Positions 7,084-15,136 of a stretch of 22,101 nt of DNA are shown here, piece by piece. This stretch comes from JTS-AC122 sp041742635 (GTDB lineage: Bacteria > Planctomycetota > Phycisphaerae > Phycisphaerales > UBA1924), in the NCBI GenBank assembly GCA_041742635.1, contig JBGSIF010000166.1, forward strand, positions 1 to 22,101. Reading direction: 5' to 3'. The notes under the pieces were generated by a model. It worked only from the letters and a program-made list of their open reading frames with translations. It did no database searches and had not been told where the DNA came from. A program made the translations under genes and the position numbers. Every line of letters starts with the position of its first letter. Within the stretch, counting starts at the first letter, position 1.

Positions 7084-8547
7084 TTACTCCGATGCGGCGA
7101 TTTGGGTCGCTTGCGTGGCGACGCCGGAGCGGTTCGGCATCTGCTTCATTTCGGGGAGCAAGAGATCGGGCGAGAACGGAGCCGGGGCAGATGAAGCGGG
7201 ATCGACGGCGACCTCGGTGCGATCCGCGACCGAGCGCAGCGCTGAGGCCACAAAGGAGAGATCCCGCTTGAGGTCGATACGGACTCGGTCGAGCACCTGG
7301 CGAAGCGGGAGGGGTAGTTCGGCGTCCCCCGCGCCGCCGCGTGCCAGCAAGACCGCGTGCCAAGGTTCGAGTTTTTCAAGCAGCACGGCGAGATGGGCGG
7401 CGGCCTCTTCGCCGGTGATGGCAGCCTGGGAGGCGGCGCGGCGTGCATCGCTCGCCGATCCGATCGAAACGGCGAGTTCGGACTTAGCCACTTCGGTATC
7501 AGCGGTCAGGCGTGCGATTGTCTCGTCGGTCGCGGCCTGGTGCTGCTTGAACTGGGACTCAATCGTTTGCTGCGTCGATGTGCAGAGCGAGGTGGCGTGG
7601 TCGATCGAAGCGACGAGTTGGTCGCGCACGCCGGCGACTTCGTCGATTAGGGGCACGGCGGCATTCACGGCGTCGCCGAGGAACTGCCGGGCTTGCTCGG
7701 CCTGGTCGCGGATCGAGTCGAGTTGCCGGGTGGCAAAGGAAGCGTCGCGTTTGGCGACCTCGGCGCGGGAGACCAAATCGTTGAGCCCGCCGATGACAGT
7801 GCCGTCGGGGCCGGTGTTGCCGATGAGGGCCTCGGCCCGCTCGCAGAGGTGGCGCAGCCCGGCGATGGTGGGCAACAGTTCGGCGTCGAGGTTGCCGCTG
7901 AGGGTTCCGATCCTGCGGTCGGCCTCGCTGAGCAGCGGCTGGAACCGACGCTCGATATCGGCGACGCGTGATTCGGTAGCGAGGAGGGCGGCGTCGATTC
8001 GGGACGTGAACTGCGCGATGCGTTCTTCGATCATTGCATCAGCACGGGAGCGGACGTCTTCGATCTTGGCGACCGCACCGCCGGCACCCTCGATGAGTTT
8101 GCGAGTCTGGTCGGCGCGCTGCTCGACGCCGCCGAGGAGGCGGGTGATGTGGTCGGTTTTGAGTTGCATCGCGGTGAGGGCGTCCTTGAGCCCTTCGCGG
8201 GAGCGGTCGGCTTCGACGGCGGCTTTCTGGAGGGCACCGGCGGTGCCGGCGGCCTGATCGATGATCTCACGGAGCGACTGCGAGAACTCGCTGAACGCCT
8301 GGCGGTCCACGACGCGGGGGGAGAGAAAAACGTCTTCTTTGGATTGGGAGAGCGGCTTCGCGGCAACCGACTGTGTTGGTGCGGAGAACGAAGTCTGTGT
8401 GGGAGCGGAAGCCGACTCAGCCGCCGAGCGCGGCGAGGGTGGAAGAGGTGAAGTTGGGATCATGCGAGCCTGAGTGCGACCCGCGAAGTCGTCTTTGCCC
8501 TCGAAGCCAGTGAATCGAGGCTGAGCGGGAGTGTCTTTGGCATTCAT
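7084..8547 (-). CDS. Long coiled-coil protein of unknown function
   Basis: A 487-residue protein without signal peptide or membrane segment. Residues 1 to about 75 are rich in Pro, Ser, Thr and Ala and probably unstructured. Residues of about 80 to 400 are an almost unbroken amphipathic helix rich in Ala, Glu, Arg and Gln (for example FSEFSQSLREIIDQAAG and EVAKRDASFATRQLDSIRDQAEQARQFL), similar in texture to the signalling rods of chemoreceptors or apolipoprotein-like helices. The last 85 residues include a short conserved-looking block (PWHAVLLARGGAGDAELPLPLRQVL truncated here to its core HAVLLARG) and a Pro-rich tail. The start at 8547 is preferred because AGGAG lies nine bases upstream; an alternative ATG at 8631 would add 28 residues but has no such site. 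It is divergent from livH. A structural or scaffold role is possible but not shown. Confidence 0.8.
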   Translation of the reverse strand: MNAKDTPAQPRFTGFEGKDDFAGRTQARMIPTSPLPPSPRSAAESASAPTQTSFSAPTQSVAAKPLSQSKEDVFLSPRVVDRQAFSEFSQSLREIIDQAAGTAGALQKAAVEADRSREGLKDALTAMQLKTDHITRLLGGVEQRADQTRKLIEGAGGAVAKIEDVRSRADAMIEERIAQFTSRIDAALLATESRVADIERRFQPLLSEADRRIGTLSGNLDAELLPTIAGLRHLCERAEALIGNTGPDGTVIGGLNDLVSRAEVAKRDASFATRQLDSIRDQAEQARQFLGDAVNAAVPLIDEVAGVRDQLVASIDHATSLCTSTQQTIESQFKQHQAATDETIARLTADTEVAKSELAVSIGSASDARRAASQAAITGEEAAAHLAVLLEKLEPWHAVLLARGGAGDAELPLPLRQVLDRVRIDLKRDLSFVASALRSVADRTEVAVDPASSAPAPFSPDLLLPEMKQMPNRSGVATQATQIAASE

Positions 8548-8744
8548 TCTGATCGGCTCCTGGATTCGGGTGGCGTGCGGGCCGTTGACGGATACGGCGA
8601 ACGGACCGTTTGCATCATGTTGATCGGTCATGCGGGCGGGAGAGTCAAGATGAATCAAATGGAACGGGCGCGAATCGGCACGATCGGCAAGAACCGCGCT
8701 AGCAAGGCAACGAAATCGCCATGCACAAGTCGAGTGGGGCGACC

Positions 8745-8773
8745 ACTGCGTAGCGAGTCGGGGGTTACGCAGT
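8745..8773. repeat. 8-bp inverted repeat in the divergent region before livH
   Basis: ACTGCGTA (8745-8752) and TACGCAGT (8766-8773) are perfect arms 13 bases apart. The repeat lies between the divergent coiled-coil gene and livH, 69 bases before the preferred livH start. It could be an operator or a small hairpin. The rest of 8548-8842 holds nothing else I can identify. Confidence 0.45.
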
Positions 8774-8842
8774 AGAACAGAAGTTGCGATGGCTTGTGTT
8801 GGCCGCTTCACTCAACCGCGAAATGCGTTACTATCCGGGCCT

Positions 8843-10042
8843 GTGCTGGAGAAACTGCTTCAAACGTTGATGGATGCCTTGGCCGTTGGGAGCCTGTACG
8901 CGCTGATCGCGCTCGGGTACACGATGGTGTACGGGATCCTGAAGTTCATTAACTTTGCGCACAGCGATATCTTCGTGCTGGGGGCGTGGGTGTCGTTCTC
9001 GACGGCGGCGGCGACGGGGTGGGGCGGGCCGTCGGGGTGGGTGGTGGATCATCCGCTGCATGTGGCCGGGTGGGTGGTGTGGATCGGGGTCGGGCTGGCG
9101 GGGCTGACGGCGCTGAGTTTCGCGTACGAGCAGTGGGTGCAGCCGAAACTGGGTGGGGATGTCAAGCGGCGGGTGCCGCATGTGGACGTGTGGAAAGTCG
9201 CCGCGCTGATGACGTGCTGGCTGTGGACGATCATCGGGTTGATTAATGTGGTGTGGGTGCTGAAGCGCGGCGGGCAGGACGTGATCGGCGGCGGGTTGAT
9301 CCTGATCGTGTCGATGCTGTCGTGCGGGCTGGTGGGGTTCACGCTGGAGCGGCTGGCGTACAAGCCGCTGCGCAAAGCGCCGCGGCTCAACGTGCTGATT
9401 ACGGCGATCGGGGTGTCTTTGTTGTTGCAGAACGTGGGGCAAGCGCCGTGGATGTTCGGGACGAGGCCGCAGTCGATGCCCGCGCTGCTGCCGACTGCCG
9501 CGCCGCTGCTGACAATCGGAGGCGAGGTGGGGCCGGGGGGTGTCGTCATCGGCGGGGTGAAAGTGTGGGCGGTGGATGTGATCGGCGCGGGGACGGCGAT
9601 CGTGCTGATGATCGCTCTGGACTGGCTGGTGTTCCGCACGAAGATGGGGCGGGCGATGCGGGCGGTGTCGCATAACACGAACACCGCCGCGCTGATGGGG
9701 ATTCCTGTCGATCGGGTCATCAGTTTCACGTTTGTGACGGGTGCAATGCTGGCGGCGGCGGCGGGGTTCCTCTATAGCCAGAAGTACAGCGGGCTGAACC
9801 AGACGGCCACGATGACTTGGACGATGCTGGGGCTGAAGGCATTCGTCGCGGCGGTCGTGGGGGGGATCGGGAACATCCGCGGGGCGATGCTCGGGGGGCT
9901 GCTGATCGGGCTACTCGAGTTCTTCGGGGCGGCGTACATCGACTCATCGATGCGCGATGTGTATGTGTTCGGGCTTTTGATCCTGGTGTTACTCTTCCGT
10001 CCCAGCGGTTTATTGGGCAAGTCGGTGAGGGAAAAAGTGTGA
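8843..10042 (+). CDS. livH: Branched-chain amino acid-type ABC transporter permease (LivH family)
   Basis: A 399-residue membrane permease. The N-terminal GSLYALIALGYTMVYGILKFINFAH block, the middle YKPLRKAPRLNVLITAIGVSLLLQN and the late MTWTMLGLKAFVAAVVGGIGNIRGAMLGG loop, which contacts the ATPase, are hallmarks of LivH. Family members are about 290-310 residues; the excess here is an insertion at about 50-150 with extra hydrophobic stretches (WVVWIGVGLAGLTALSF, LMTCWLWTIIGLINVVWVL). The start is uncertain: GTG 8843 gives the family-like N-terminus VLEKLLQTLMDALAVGS, while ATG 8789 would add 18 residues. Neither has an SD; a -10-like TACTAT (8829-8834) eight bases before the GTG hints at a leaderless transcript. 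It is first of four genes for one importer; the true substrate could also be another amide or amino acid. Confidence 0.9.
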   Translation: MLEKLLQTLMDALAVGSLYALIALGYTMVYGILKFINFAHSDIFVLGAWVSFSTAAATGWGGPSGWVVDHPLHVAGWVVWIGVGLAGLTALSFAYEQWVQPKLGGDVKRRVPHVDVWKVAALMTCWLWTIIGLINVVWVLKRGGQDVIGGGLILIVSMLSCGLVGFTLERLAYKPLRKAPRLNVLITAIGVSLLLQNVGQAPWMFGTRPQSMPALLPTAAPLLTIGGEVGPGGVVIGGVKVWAVDVIGAGTAIVLMIALDWLVFRTKMGRAMRAVSHNTNTAALMGIPVDRVISFTFVTGAMLAAAAGFLYSQKYSGLNQTATMTWTMLGLKAFVAAVVGGIGNIRGAMLGGLLIGLLEFFGAAYIDSSMRDVYVFGLLILVLLFRPSGLLGKSVREKV

Positions 10043-10142
10043 TTATTGTTTGAAGGCATAGCGGAATACTGCCGCGTAAAAGCCGTGCGTGAGAGTGTGT
10101 CAAAGGCTGCGTTTTCGCTGAGATCGTTCCTGCATAAAGACC

Positions 10143-11456
10143 GTGTCGTACTTCACTACTCGAACCCCAGCCTTGAAGCCGCCTGTTGCGAAAACGGTAT
10201 TGCGGTCGCTCGCGCCGGTGGTGATTGGGATCGGGGTCGCCGCGCTGCTGCAGTTCGTGCTGCGGCCACTGGCGGGTGACTACACGTCCAAGATCGCGTT
10301 GGATGTGTGTACCAACATCATCCTGGCGGTGTCGCTGACAATCGTGAACGGGTTCACGGGGCAGTTTTCTATCGGGCACGCGGCGTTCATGGCTGTCGGG
10401 GCGTATACGTCGGCGTGCATCGTGTATTACGGGTCGTACTACATCTACGGCGAACTCGGGAACGCCGCCGCGCAGGGGGGGATGGTGAGCACGATGCTCG
10501 ATGGGCGAACCGCGCCGCTCCTGACCGGCGGAGATCTGCTCTTCGCGGCGTCGCTGGTGATCGGCGGGGTCTTCGCGGCGGGGTGCGGGTACGTCGTCGG
10601 GCTGCCGTCGCTCCGGCTCAAGGGCGATTACCTGGCGATCGTAACGCTGGGGTTCGGCGAGATCGTGCGGGTACTGGTCACAAAGACGCCGGCGGTGATT
10701 TACACCGCCGAAGAAATCGGCACGACGCCGACGTACCAACTGCCGCTGCACCTGGGCGGGGCGATCGGGTTCTCAGGGTTGCCGTTTTATACGAGCCTGT
10801 TCTGGGTGGGGCTGTTCGCGTCGATCACGCTGATCGTAGCGTACCGGCTCAAGCGCAGCACGTACGGCCGGGCGTTCCTGTCGATCCGCGAGGACGAGAT
10901 CGCCGCCGAGGCGATGGGGATCAACACGACGCGGTACAAGGTGCAGGCGTTTGTGATCGCGGCGTTCTTCGCCGGGATCGCCGGCGGGCTCTTCGCGCAC
11001 ACCAGCGGGGTGCAGCTCAACCCCGGTGAACTGGGGTTCATGAAGAGTTTCGAGATCATCATCCTGGTCGTGCTGGGGGGGCTGGGGTCGATCTCGGGCG
11101 CGACAATCGCGGCGATCGTGCTGACGACCGTGCCGGAACTGCTGCGGGAGCCGCCCAGCGTGTGGCCGTACGGGATCATCGGCGCGGCGGTGATCGGCGG
11201 GATCATCGCGGTGTTTTCCCGGCGGAAACTCGCGCCGTTCCTGGTGCTGGGCGGGCTGTGCATCGGGTGGGAGTTGCTGCGGTTCGGCGCGAAGCAGGCA
11301 GGGATTAATCTCGCCGAGTATCGCATGGTGCTGTACGCGCTGATGCTGATCCTGATGATGATCCTGCGCCCCGCGGGGTTGATGGGGCTGGGTGAGATCT
11401 GGGATCTTCGGATCGGCGGGAAGAAATCGGCGTCCGCCGGGAAGGGGAAGCGATGA
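10143..11456 (+). CDS. livM: Branched-chain amino acid-type ABC transporter permease (LivM family)
   Basis: A 437-residue partner permease of LivH. It shows the LivM pattern: NGFTGQFSIGHAAFMAVGAY in the N-terminal half, RLKGDYLAIVTLGFGEIVR in the middle, GRAFLSIREDEIAAEAMGIN as the cytoplasmic loop, and KSFEIIILVVLGGLGSISGA before the last helices. It is longer than the usual 320-430, mainly through an N-proximal loop (YYIYGELGNAAAQGG) and extra C-terminal helices. It begins with GTG and has no clear SD. A 100-base gap separates it from livH, and its stop overlaps the livG start by four bases (ATGA), so livM and livG are translationally coupled. Confidence 0.92.
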   Translation: MSYFTTRTPALKPPVAKTVLRSLAPVVIGIGVAALLQFVLRPLAGDYTSKIALDVCTNIILAVSLTIVNGFTGQFSIGHAAFMAVGAYTSACIVYYGSYYIYGELGNAAAQGGMVSTMLDGRTAPLLTGGDLLFAASLVIGGVFAAGCGYVVGLPSLRLKGDYLAIVTLGFGEIVRVLVTKTPAVIYTAEEIGTTPTYQLPLHLGGAIGFSGLPFYTSLFWVGLFASITLIVAYRLKRSTYGRAFLSIREDEIAAEAMGINTTRYKVQAFVIAAFFAGIAGGLFAHTSGVQLNPGELGFMKSFEIIILVVLGGLGSISGATIAAIVLTTVPELLREPPSVWPYGIIGAAVIGGIIAVFSRRKLAPFLVLGGLCIGWELLRFGAKQAGINLAEYRMVLYALMLILMMILRPAGLMGLGEIWDLRIGGKKSASAGKGKR

Positions 11457-12238
11457 GCGTCCCTGCGGATGCGATTTTGAAAGTTGAACGGATCTCGATC
11501 GCGTTCGGTGGATTGAAAGCGGTCAGTGATTGTTCGCTTGCGCTCAGGCCCGGGGATCTTCGCGGGTTGATCGGGCCGAACGGGGCGGGAAAGACGACGG
11601 TGTTCAACCTGCTCACGGGGGTGTATTTGCCGCAGACTGGGTCGATCGACCTGGCGGGGACCGCGCTGGTGGGGCTGCGCCCGTATCAGATCGCGGCGGC
11701 GGGGCTGTCGCGCACGTTCCAGAATATCCGGCTGTTCCCTGATTTGTCGGTTCACGATAACGTTCGGCTGGCGTGCCATCTGCGGACGGAAGGGACGTTG
11801 GCGGGGGCGATCGGGCGCACGCCGCACTACCGCGCGGAAGAAGCCGCGATCGATGGGTTCTCTCGCGAGTTGCTACGGATCTTCGAACTGGAGAGCCGGT
11901 GCGAGGAGTACGCCCGGAACCTGCCGTACGGCGATCAGCGCCGGCTGGAGATAGCGAGGGCGCTGGCGACGAACCCGCGGGTGCTGCTCCTGGACGAGCC
12001 CGCGGCGGGGATGAACACGCAGGAGAAGAAGTTGCTGCGCGAACTGATCCGCTCCATCCGCGACCGCTTCAAACTCACGATCCTGCTCATCGAGCACGAC
12101 ATGGGCCTGGTGATGGATGTGTGCGAACACATCACCGTTCTTGACTACGGCGTGGTGATCGCGGAGGGGACGCCGGGGGAGATACAGAATAATCCGAAGG
12201 TGATCGAGGCGTATCTGGGTGAAGCGGTCGTGGCGTAA
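11453..12238 (+). CDS. livG: Branched-chain amino acid-type ABC transporter ATP-binding protein (LivG family)
   Basis: A 261-residue ATPase of the usual length. Walker A is GPNGAGKTT (41-49), the Q-loop region is LSRTFQNIRLFPDLSV, the signature is the LivG-typical LPYGDQRRLEIARAL (157-171) in place of LSGGQ, Walker B is VLLLDEPAAGM (177-187), and the H-loop is LLIEHDMGLVM. It powers import by the LivHM permeases from the cytoplasmic face. The ATG overlaps the livM stop, and the purine-rich AAGGGGAAG just upstream can act as SD. Confidence 0.95.
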   Translation: MSVPADAILKVERISIAFGGLKAVSDCSLALRPGDLRGLIGPNGAGKTTVFNLLTGVYLPQTGSIDLAGTALVGLRPYQIAAAGLSRTFQNIRLFPDLSVHDNVRLACHLRTEGTLAGAIGRTPHYRAEEAAIDGFSRELLRIFELESRCEEYARNLPYGDQRRLEIARALATNPRVLLLDEPAAGMNTQEKKLLRELIRSIRDRFKLTILLIEHDMGLVMDVCEHITVLDYGVVIAEGTPGEIQNNPKVIEAYLGEAVVA

Positions 12239-12244
12239 GAGCCG

Positions 12245-12322
12245 GTTTCAGAACCAAGAAGTAGAAGAAAATAGAGGCCGGCGAGGACGCCTGCCCCACG
12301 AGATTGTGTAGGGTTCTGAAAC
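12245..12322. repeat. Nested palindromic element between livG and livF
   Basis: Outer arms GTTTCAGAACC (12245-12255) and GGTTCTGAAAC (12312-12322) are a perfect 11-bp inverted repeat. Inside lies a second hairpin, GGCCGGCG (12276-12283), loop AGGA, CGCCTGCC (12288-12295), with one mismatch. The element starts seven bases after the livG stop and ends 54 bases before livF. Size and nesting suit a small palindromic repeat unit, a transcript-processing or attenuation structure, or a degenerate miniature mobile element. No target-site duplication was noticed. Confidence 0.6.
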
Positions 12323-12376
12323 AGTCTCTAAGTCTTGCGTGTGACTTGCATGGTTCGATGATTTGAGTCCCTACCT

Positions 12377-13090
12377 ATGCCACTTCTTTCCGTCCAAGAC
12401 CTGCATGTTCACTACGGCGCGATCCACGCGCTGCATGGCATCACCATCAATATCGAGCCTGGGCAGATCGTTACCCTGATCGGGTCCAACGGCGCGGGAA
12501 AATCAACGACGCTCCGCGCTATTTCCGGGCTGCTGCGCCCGACCTCGGGGAGCATCACCTACAACGGGGAATCGCTCGTCGGTGTCGCGCCGCACATGAT
12601 CGTTCGGCGTGGGATCGCCCATTCGCCCGAGGGCCGCGGGATTTTTCCGAACCTGACGGTGAGTGAGAACCTGGACCTGGGTGCGTTCATCCGCAAGGAC
12701 CATGCCGAGATTGCCAAGGACCGCGAGCGAGGGTTGACGCTGTTCCCCCGGCTGCGTGAACGATTGAAACAGGCCGCCGGCACGCTCTCCGGGGGCGAGC
12801 AGCAGATGCTCGCCATGGCGCGTGCGCTGATGGCCCGTCCGAACTTGTTGTTGCTCGACGAACCATCGCTCGGTCTGGCACCTCAGATTGTTCAGACGAT
12901 CTTCAAGATCATCCGCGAGATCAACGAATCAGGTACCACGATCCTGCTCGTGGAGCAGAACGCCAATATGGCACTGCACGTCGCGCACTTTGGGTACTGC
13001 CTCGAGGTTGGCTCGATCAAGATGGCCGATTCGGCAAAGGCGCTCGCGGCGAGTGACGAGGTCCGCAAGGCCTACCTGGGCGGACACTAA
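12377..13090 (+). CDS. livF: Branched-chain amino acid-type ABC transporter ATP-binding protein (LivF family)
   Basis: A 237-residue ATPase of LivF length. Walker A is GSNGAGKST (36-44), HSPEGRGIFPNLTVSENL is the LivF-specific block, the signature is LSGGEQQMLAMARAL (137-151), Walker B is LLLLDEPSLGLAP (157-169) and the H-loop position carries Gln in LLVEQN, as usual in LivF. It pairs with LivG as a heterodimer. The ATG at 12377 has no SD. The 138-base gap after livG is large for this operon type and holds the nested palindrome. No LivJ/LivK binding protein follows, so that gene must lie elsewhere. Confidence 0.95.
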   Translation: MPLLSVQDLHVHYGAIHALHGITINIEPGQIVTLIGSNGAGKSTTLRAISGLLRPTSGSITYNGESLVGVAPHMIVRRGIAHSPEGRGIFPNLTVSENLDLGAFIRKDHAEIAKDRERGLTLFPRLRERLKQAAGTLSGGEQQMLAMARALMARPNLLLLDEPSLGLAPQIVQTIFKIIREINESGTTILLVEQNANMALHVAHFGYCLEVGSIKMADSAKALAASDEVRKAYLGGH

Positions 13091-13157
13091 TCCTAAACCC
13101 GCGCTGAAAAGTCATTTCGTGGGCCGCGCTCATGCACGGTGATTAACGCCGAATTCT

Positions 13158-13574
13158 TCACGAAGCATCGAATGTTTGCAGCAGTTTCTTTGGCGCAACA
13201 CGACGCCACGCCTCGAGGATGTGTTCACGGAGGTCGCGTTCGCTGACCCGATTCAAAAGGATGCCGAGCCAGCCGTTCACCCCGACGTAGGGTGGGTAGT
13301 AGTACTTCGCAGGCTCCGATTGAATCAAGAGCGGTTGGAGGCCGGGGTCAAACGGAACGACGATAGCGACGCGGCCGTCACCGTGGTGGTTGTTCGAGAA
13401 CATGGTGAACACTCTTTTGCGGACGAACCATGTGGGTTCGCCGTGTGAGAGCCGTTCGGTCGCTTCGGGCATCGTCGTGCAGAGTGCCCGCACGCGGTCA
13501 ATCTGCCGAAGCGTGGCTTTGAGTTCACGCGGGGGCAGAACCGGGTACGGCGGCACCTGTTTGGGGTTTGACAT
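13158..13574 (-). CDS. MmcQ/YjbR family protein
   Basis: A 138-residue protein of the size and pattern of the MmcQ/YjbR family: MPEATERLSHGEPTWFVRKRVFTMF at the start, a central strand DGRVAIVVPFD, YYYPPYVGVNGWLGILL, and the C-terminal helix LREHILEAWRRVAPKKLL. The fold resembles the CyaY/double-wing type, and DNA binding has been proposed for the family without a defined role. The methionine at 13574 is chosen because family similarity begins soon after; no SD is evident, and the frame is open 26 codons further up. It is divergent from the M42 peptidase gene (151 bases between) and convergent with livF (67 bases between). Confidence 0.8.
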   Translation of the reverse strand: MSNPKQVPPYPVLPPRELKATLRQIDRVRALCTTMPEATERLSHGEPTWFVRKRVFTMFSNNHHGDGRVAIVVPFDPGLQPLLIQSEPAKYYYPPYVGVNGWLGILLNRVSERDLREHILEAWRRVAPKKLLQTFDAS

Positions 13575-13725
13575 CGTCGATACGGTACCTGCTTGGGCTG
13601 AAAAAGTCCCGGCATGGCGGGAGGTCTGGAGTGGACTTTTGGGGTCCAGCACGCGAAACTGTGTCTCCGTTCGTACCTTACTTTCTACGCCCGTCTGTTC
13701 CCATGTTCACAATCGGAGCCATGAC

Positions 13726-14844
13726 ATGCCTGCCTTCAATACCAACCTGCTCAAGCGACTCTGCGAAATCCCCGGCATCCCCGGCCGCGAGGAACGCGTG
13801 CGTGCGCTGATCGAGTCCGAAATCAAGTCTCCCCGGATCTTTGACGAGGTACGGACGGATGCGATGGGATCGCTGATCTGTCGTCGCGGCCCGCGCGGGC
13901 CGAAGGGGAAGAAGATCGAAAAGCCTGCCCCCAAACGGGGCAAGGCGGTGATTGAATCGACCCCCGCGACCAAAGTCATGCTGCTGTGCCACATGGATCA
14001 GATCGGGTGGTATGTGAAGGGAGTGGACGAGAAGGGGTTCATTCGGCTGAACGCCGCGGGCGGGTTCGATACGCGGAATATGTTCTCCAGCCGCGTCCTG
14101 GTCTGTACTCCGACGGGGGATATCCCCGCGGTGATGAACCCCGGCGGCCGCCCCATCCATATCGCCAGCGAGGAAGACAAGAAGAAAATCCCTGAGGTGA
14201 AGGAGTTTCTGGTCGATACCGGTTTGCCGGCGGACTTGGTGAAAAAACGAGTGAAGATCGGCGATTACGTGGTGTGGGACGAGCCGGCACTCGATATGGG
14301 CGACAAGTTCGTGAGCAAGTGTCTGGATAACCGTGTGGCGTGCTGGCTGGGGATCGAGGCGCTGCGACAGATCCACGAAGCCGAGGTGCCGCACGCCGCG
14401 GACTTGTACGTCGCCTTCACCACGCAGGAGGAAGTCGGTCTGCGGGGGGCCAAGACGGCGTCGTTCGGCGTCGATCCCGACATCGGCGTTGGGCTTGATG
14501 TGACGCTCGCGTGTGACACTCCGGGCGTCCCCGCCGACGAACTCGTCACCGAGCACGGCAAGGGCTTCGGGCTGCACATCATGGACTCCTCGTTCATCGC
14601 CGATTACAAGCTGGTCGATGAGATCGAATCCGTCGCCAACAAGCACAAGATCCCGTGCCAACGCACAATCCTTGCACGCGGCGGGCAAGATGGCGCGGCG
14701 GCACAGATGGCCACCAAGGGATGCCGCGCTGTTGGTATCGTCGTCGGCACCCGCTACATTCATACCGTCACGGAAATGCTCGACAAACGCGATCTTTCGG
14801 CGGCACGCGATATCCTCGCTACGTGGCTTCCCACGATCGAGTAA
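13726..14844 (+). CDS. M42 family metallo-aminopeptidase
   Basis: A 372-residue peptidase of the M42 (TET/FrvX, glutamyl-aminopeptidase or endoglucanase M) family. Visible metal and catalytic residues are His89 and Asp91 in CHMDQIG, the bridging Asp201 in LDNR, catalytic Glu235 and ligand Glu236 in TQEEVGLRGA, Asp258 in GLDVT, and His346 in RYIHT. It probably trims peptides in the cytoplasm as a large oligomeric shell. An insertion rich in Lys, Arg and Pro (about 54-80) sits before the first metal strand and is longer than in most relatives. GGAG (13715-13718) lies seven bases before the ATG at 13726. The gene is closed by a strong terminator. Confidence 0.9.
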   Translation: MPAFNTNLLKRLCEIPGIPGREERVRALIESEIKSPRIFDEVRTDAMGSLICRRGPRGPKGKKIEKPAPKRGKAVIESTPATKVMLLCHMDQIGWYVKGVDEKGFIRLNAAGGFDTRNMFSSRVLVCTPTGDIPAVMNPGGRPIHIASEEDKKKIPEVKEFLVDTGLPADLVKKRVKIGDYVVWDEPALDMGDKFVSKCLDNRVACWLGIEALRQIHEAEVPHAADLYVAFTTQEEVGLRGAKTASFGVDPDIGVGLDVTLACDTPGVPADELVTEHGKGFGLHIMDSSFIADYKLVDEIESVANKHKIPCQRTILARGGQDGAAAQMATKGCRAVGIVVGTRYIHTVTEMLDKRDLSAARDILATWLPTIE

Positions 14845-14875
14845 TCGAACCGCTTCGAGCGACACGACCCCACTC

Positions 14876-14906
14876 AACGACTGCCTTCTCTGGCAGTCGT
14901 TTTTTT
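14876..14906 (+). terminator. Rho-independent terminator after the M42 peptidase
   Basis: AACGACTGCC (14876-14885), a TTCTCT loop and GGCAGTCGTT (14892-14901) form a ten-pair stem running into seven T (14900-14906). It is 32 bases after the stop codon. Confidence 0.9.
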
Positions 14907-15043
14907 CTTTGGCGACTGAAACGAGTGGAGAGTCGAAGTGCGTTCTTTCAGCACTCGCTGCAATCTCACGGGGGACGCGTGAGTCAGAGATGACGCTTTG
15001 CGTTGGTATCACAGACAACTACGCGAGTGGCCAACGGAGTAAT

Positions 15044-15071
15044 TTATTGTGATTCCGGTGGTTATTATTAT
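15044..15071 (+). promoter_or_regulatory. Candidate promoter of the cysteine-rich secreted protein
   Basis: An AT-rich island in GC-rich sequence holds TTATTG (15044-15049), a 16-base spacer and TATTAT (15066-15071). The -10 is a fair match; the -35 is poor. The implied leader is about 60 bases and includes a small hairpin (GCACT 15092-15096, AGTGC 15100-15104) before the SD. The rest of 14907-15136 contains short inverted repeats such as CTCACG/CGTGAG but no feature I can name. Confidence 0.3.
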
Positions 15072-15136
15072 CCGCCGAGCTTGTGGTTATCGCACTCTTA
15101 GTGCAGGGGACTCACCTTTTTTGTAGGAGGTCCACT

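Noticed and set aside
8831..11827. Several long minus-strand frames opposite livH, livM and livG
   Set aside because: Their products are Arg/His/Pro-rich and match no family, while the plus strand carries full transporter genes.
13678..15018. 446-codon minus-strand frame opposite the M42 peptidase
   Set aside because: The plus strand shows all peptidase metal ligands and an SD; the minus frame runs through the terminator and has no recognisable motif.
14950..15120. Possible riboswitch before the cysteine-rich gene
   Set aside because: There are short hairpins (CTCACG/CGTGAG, GCACT/AGTGC), but I could not match a conserved core of any known class.
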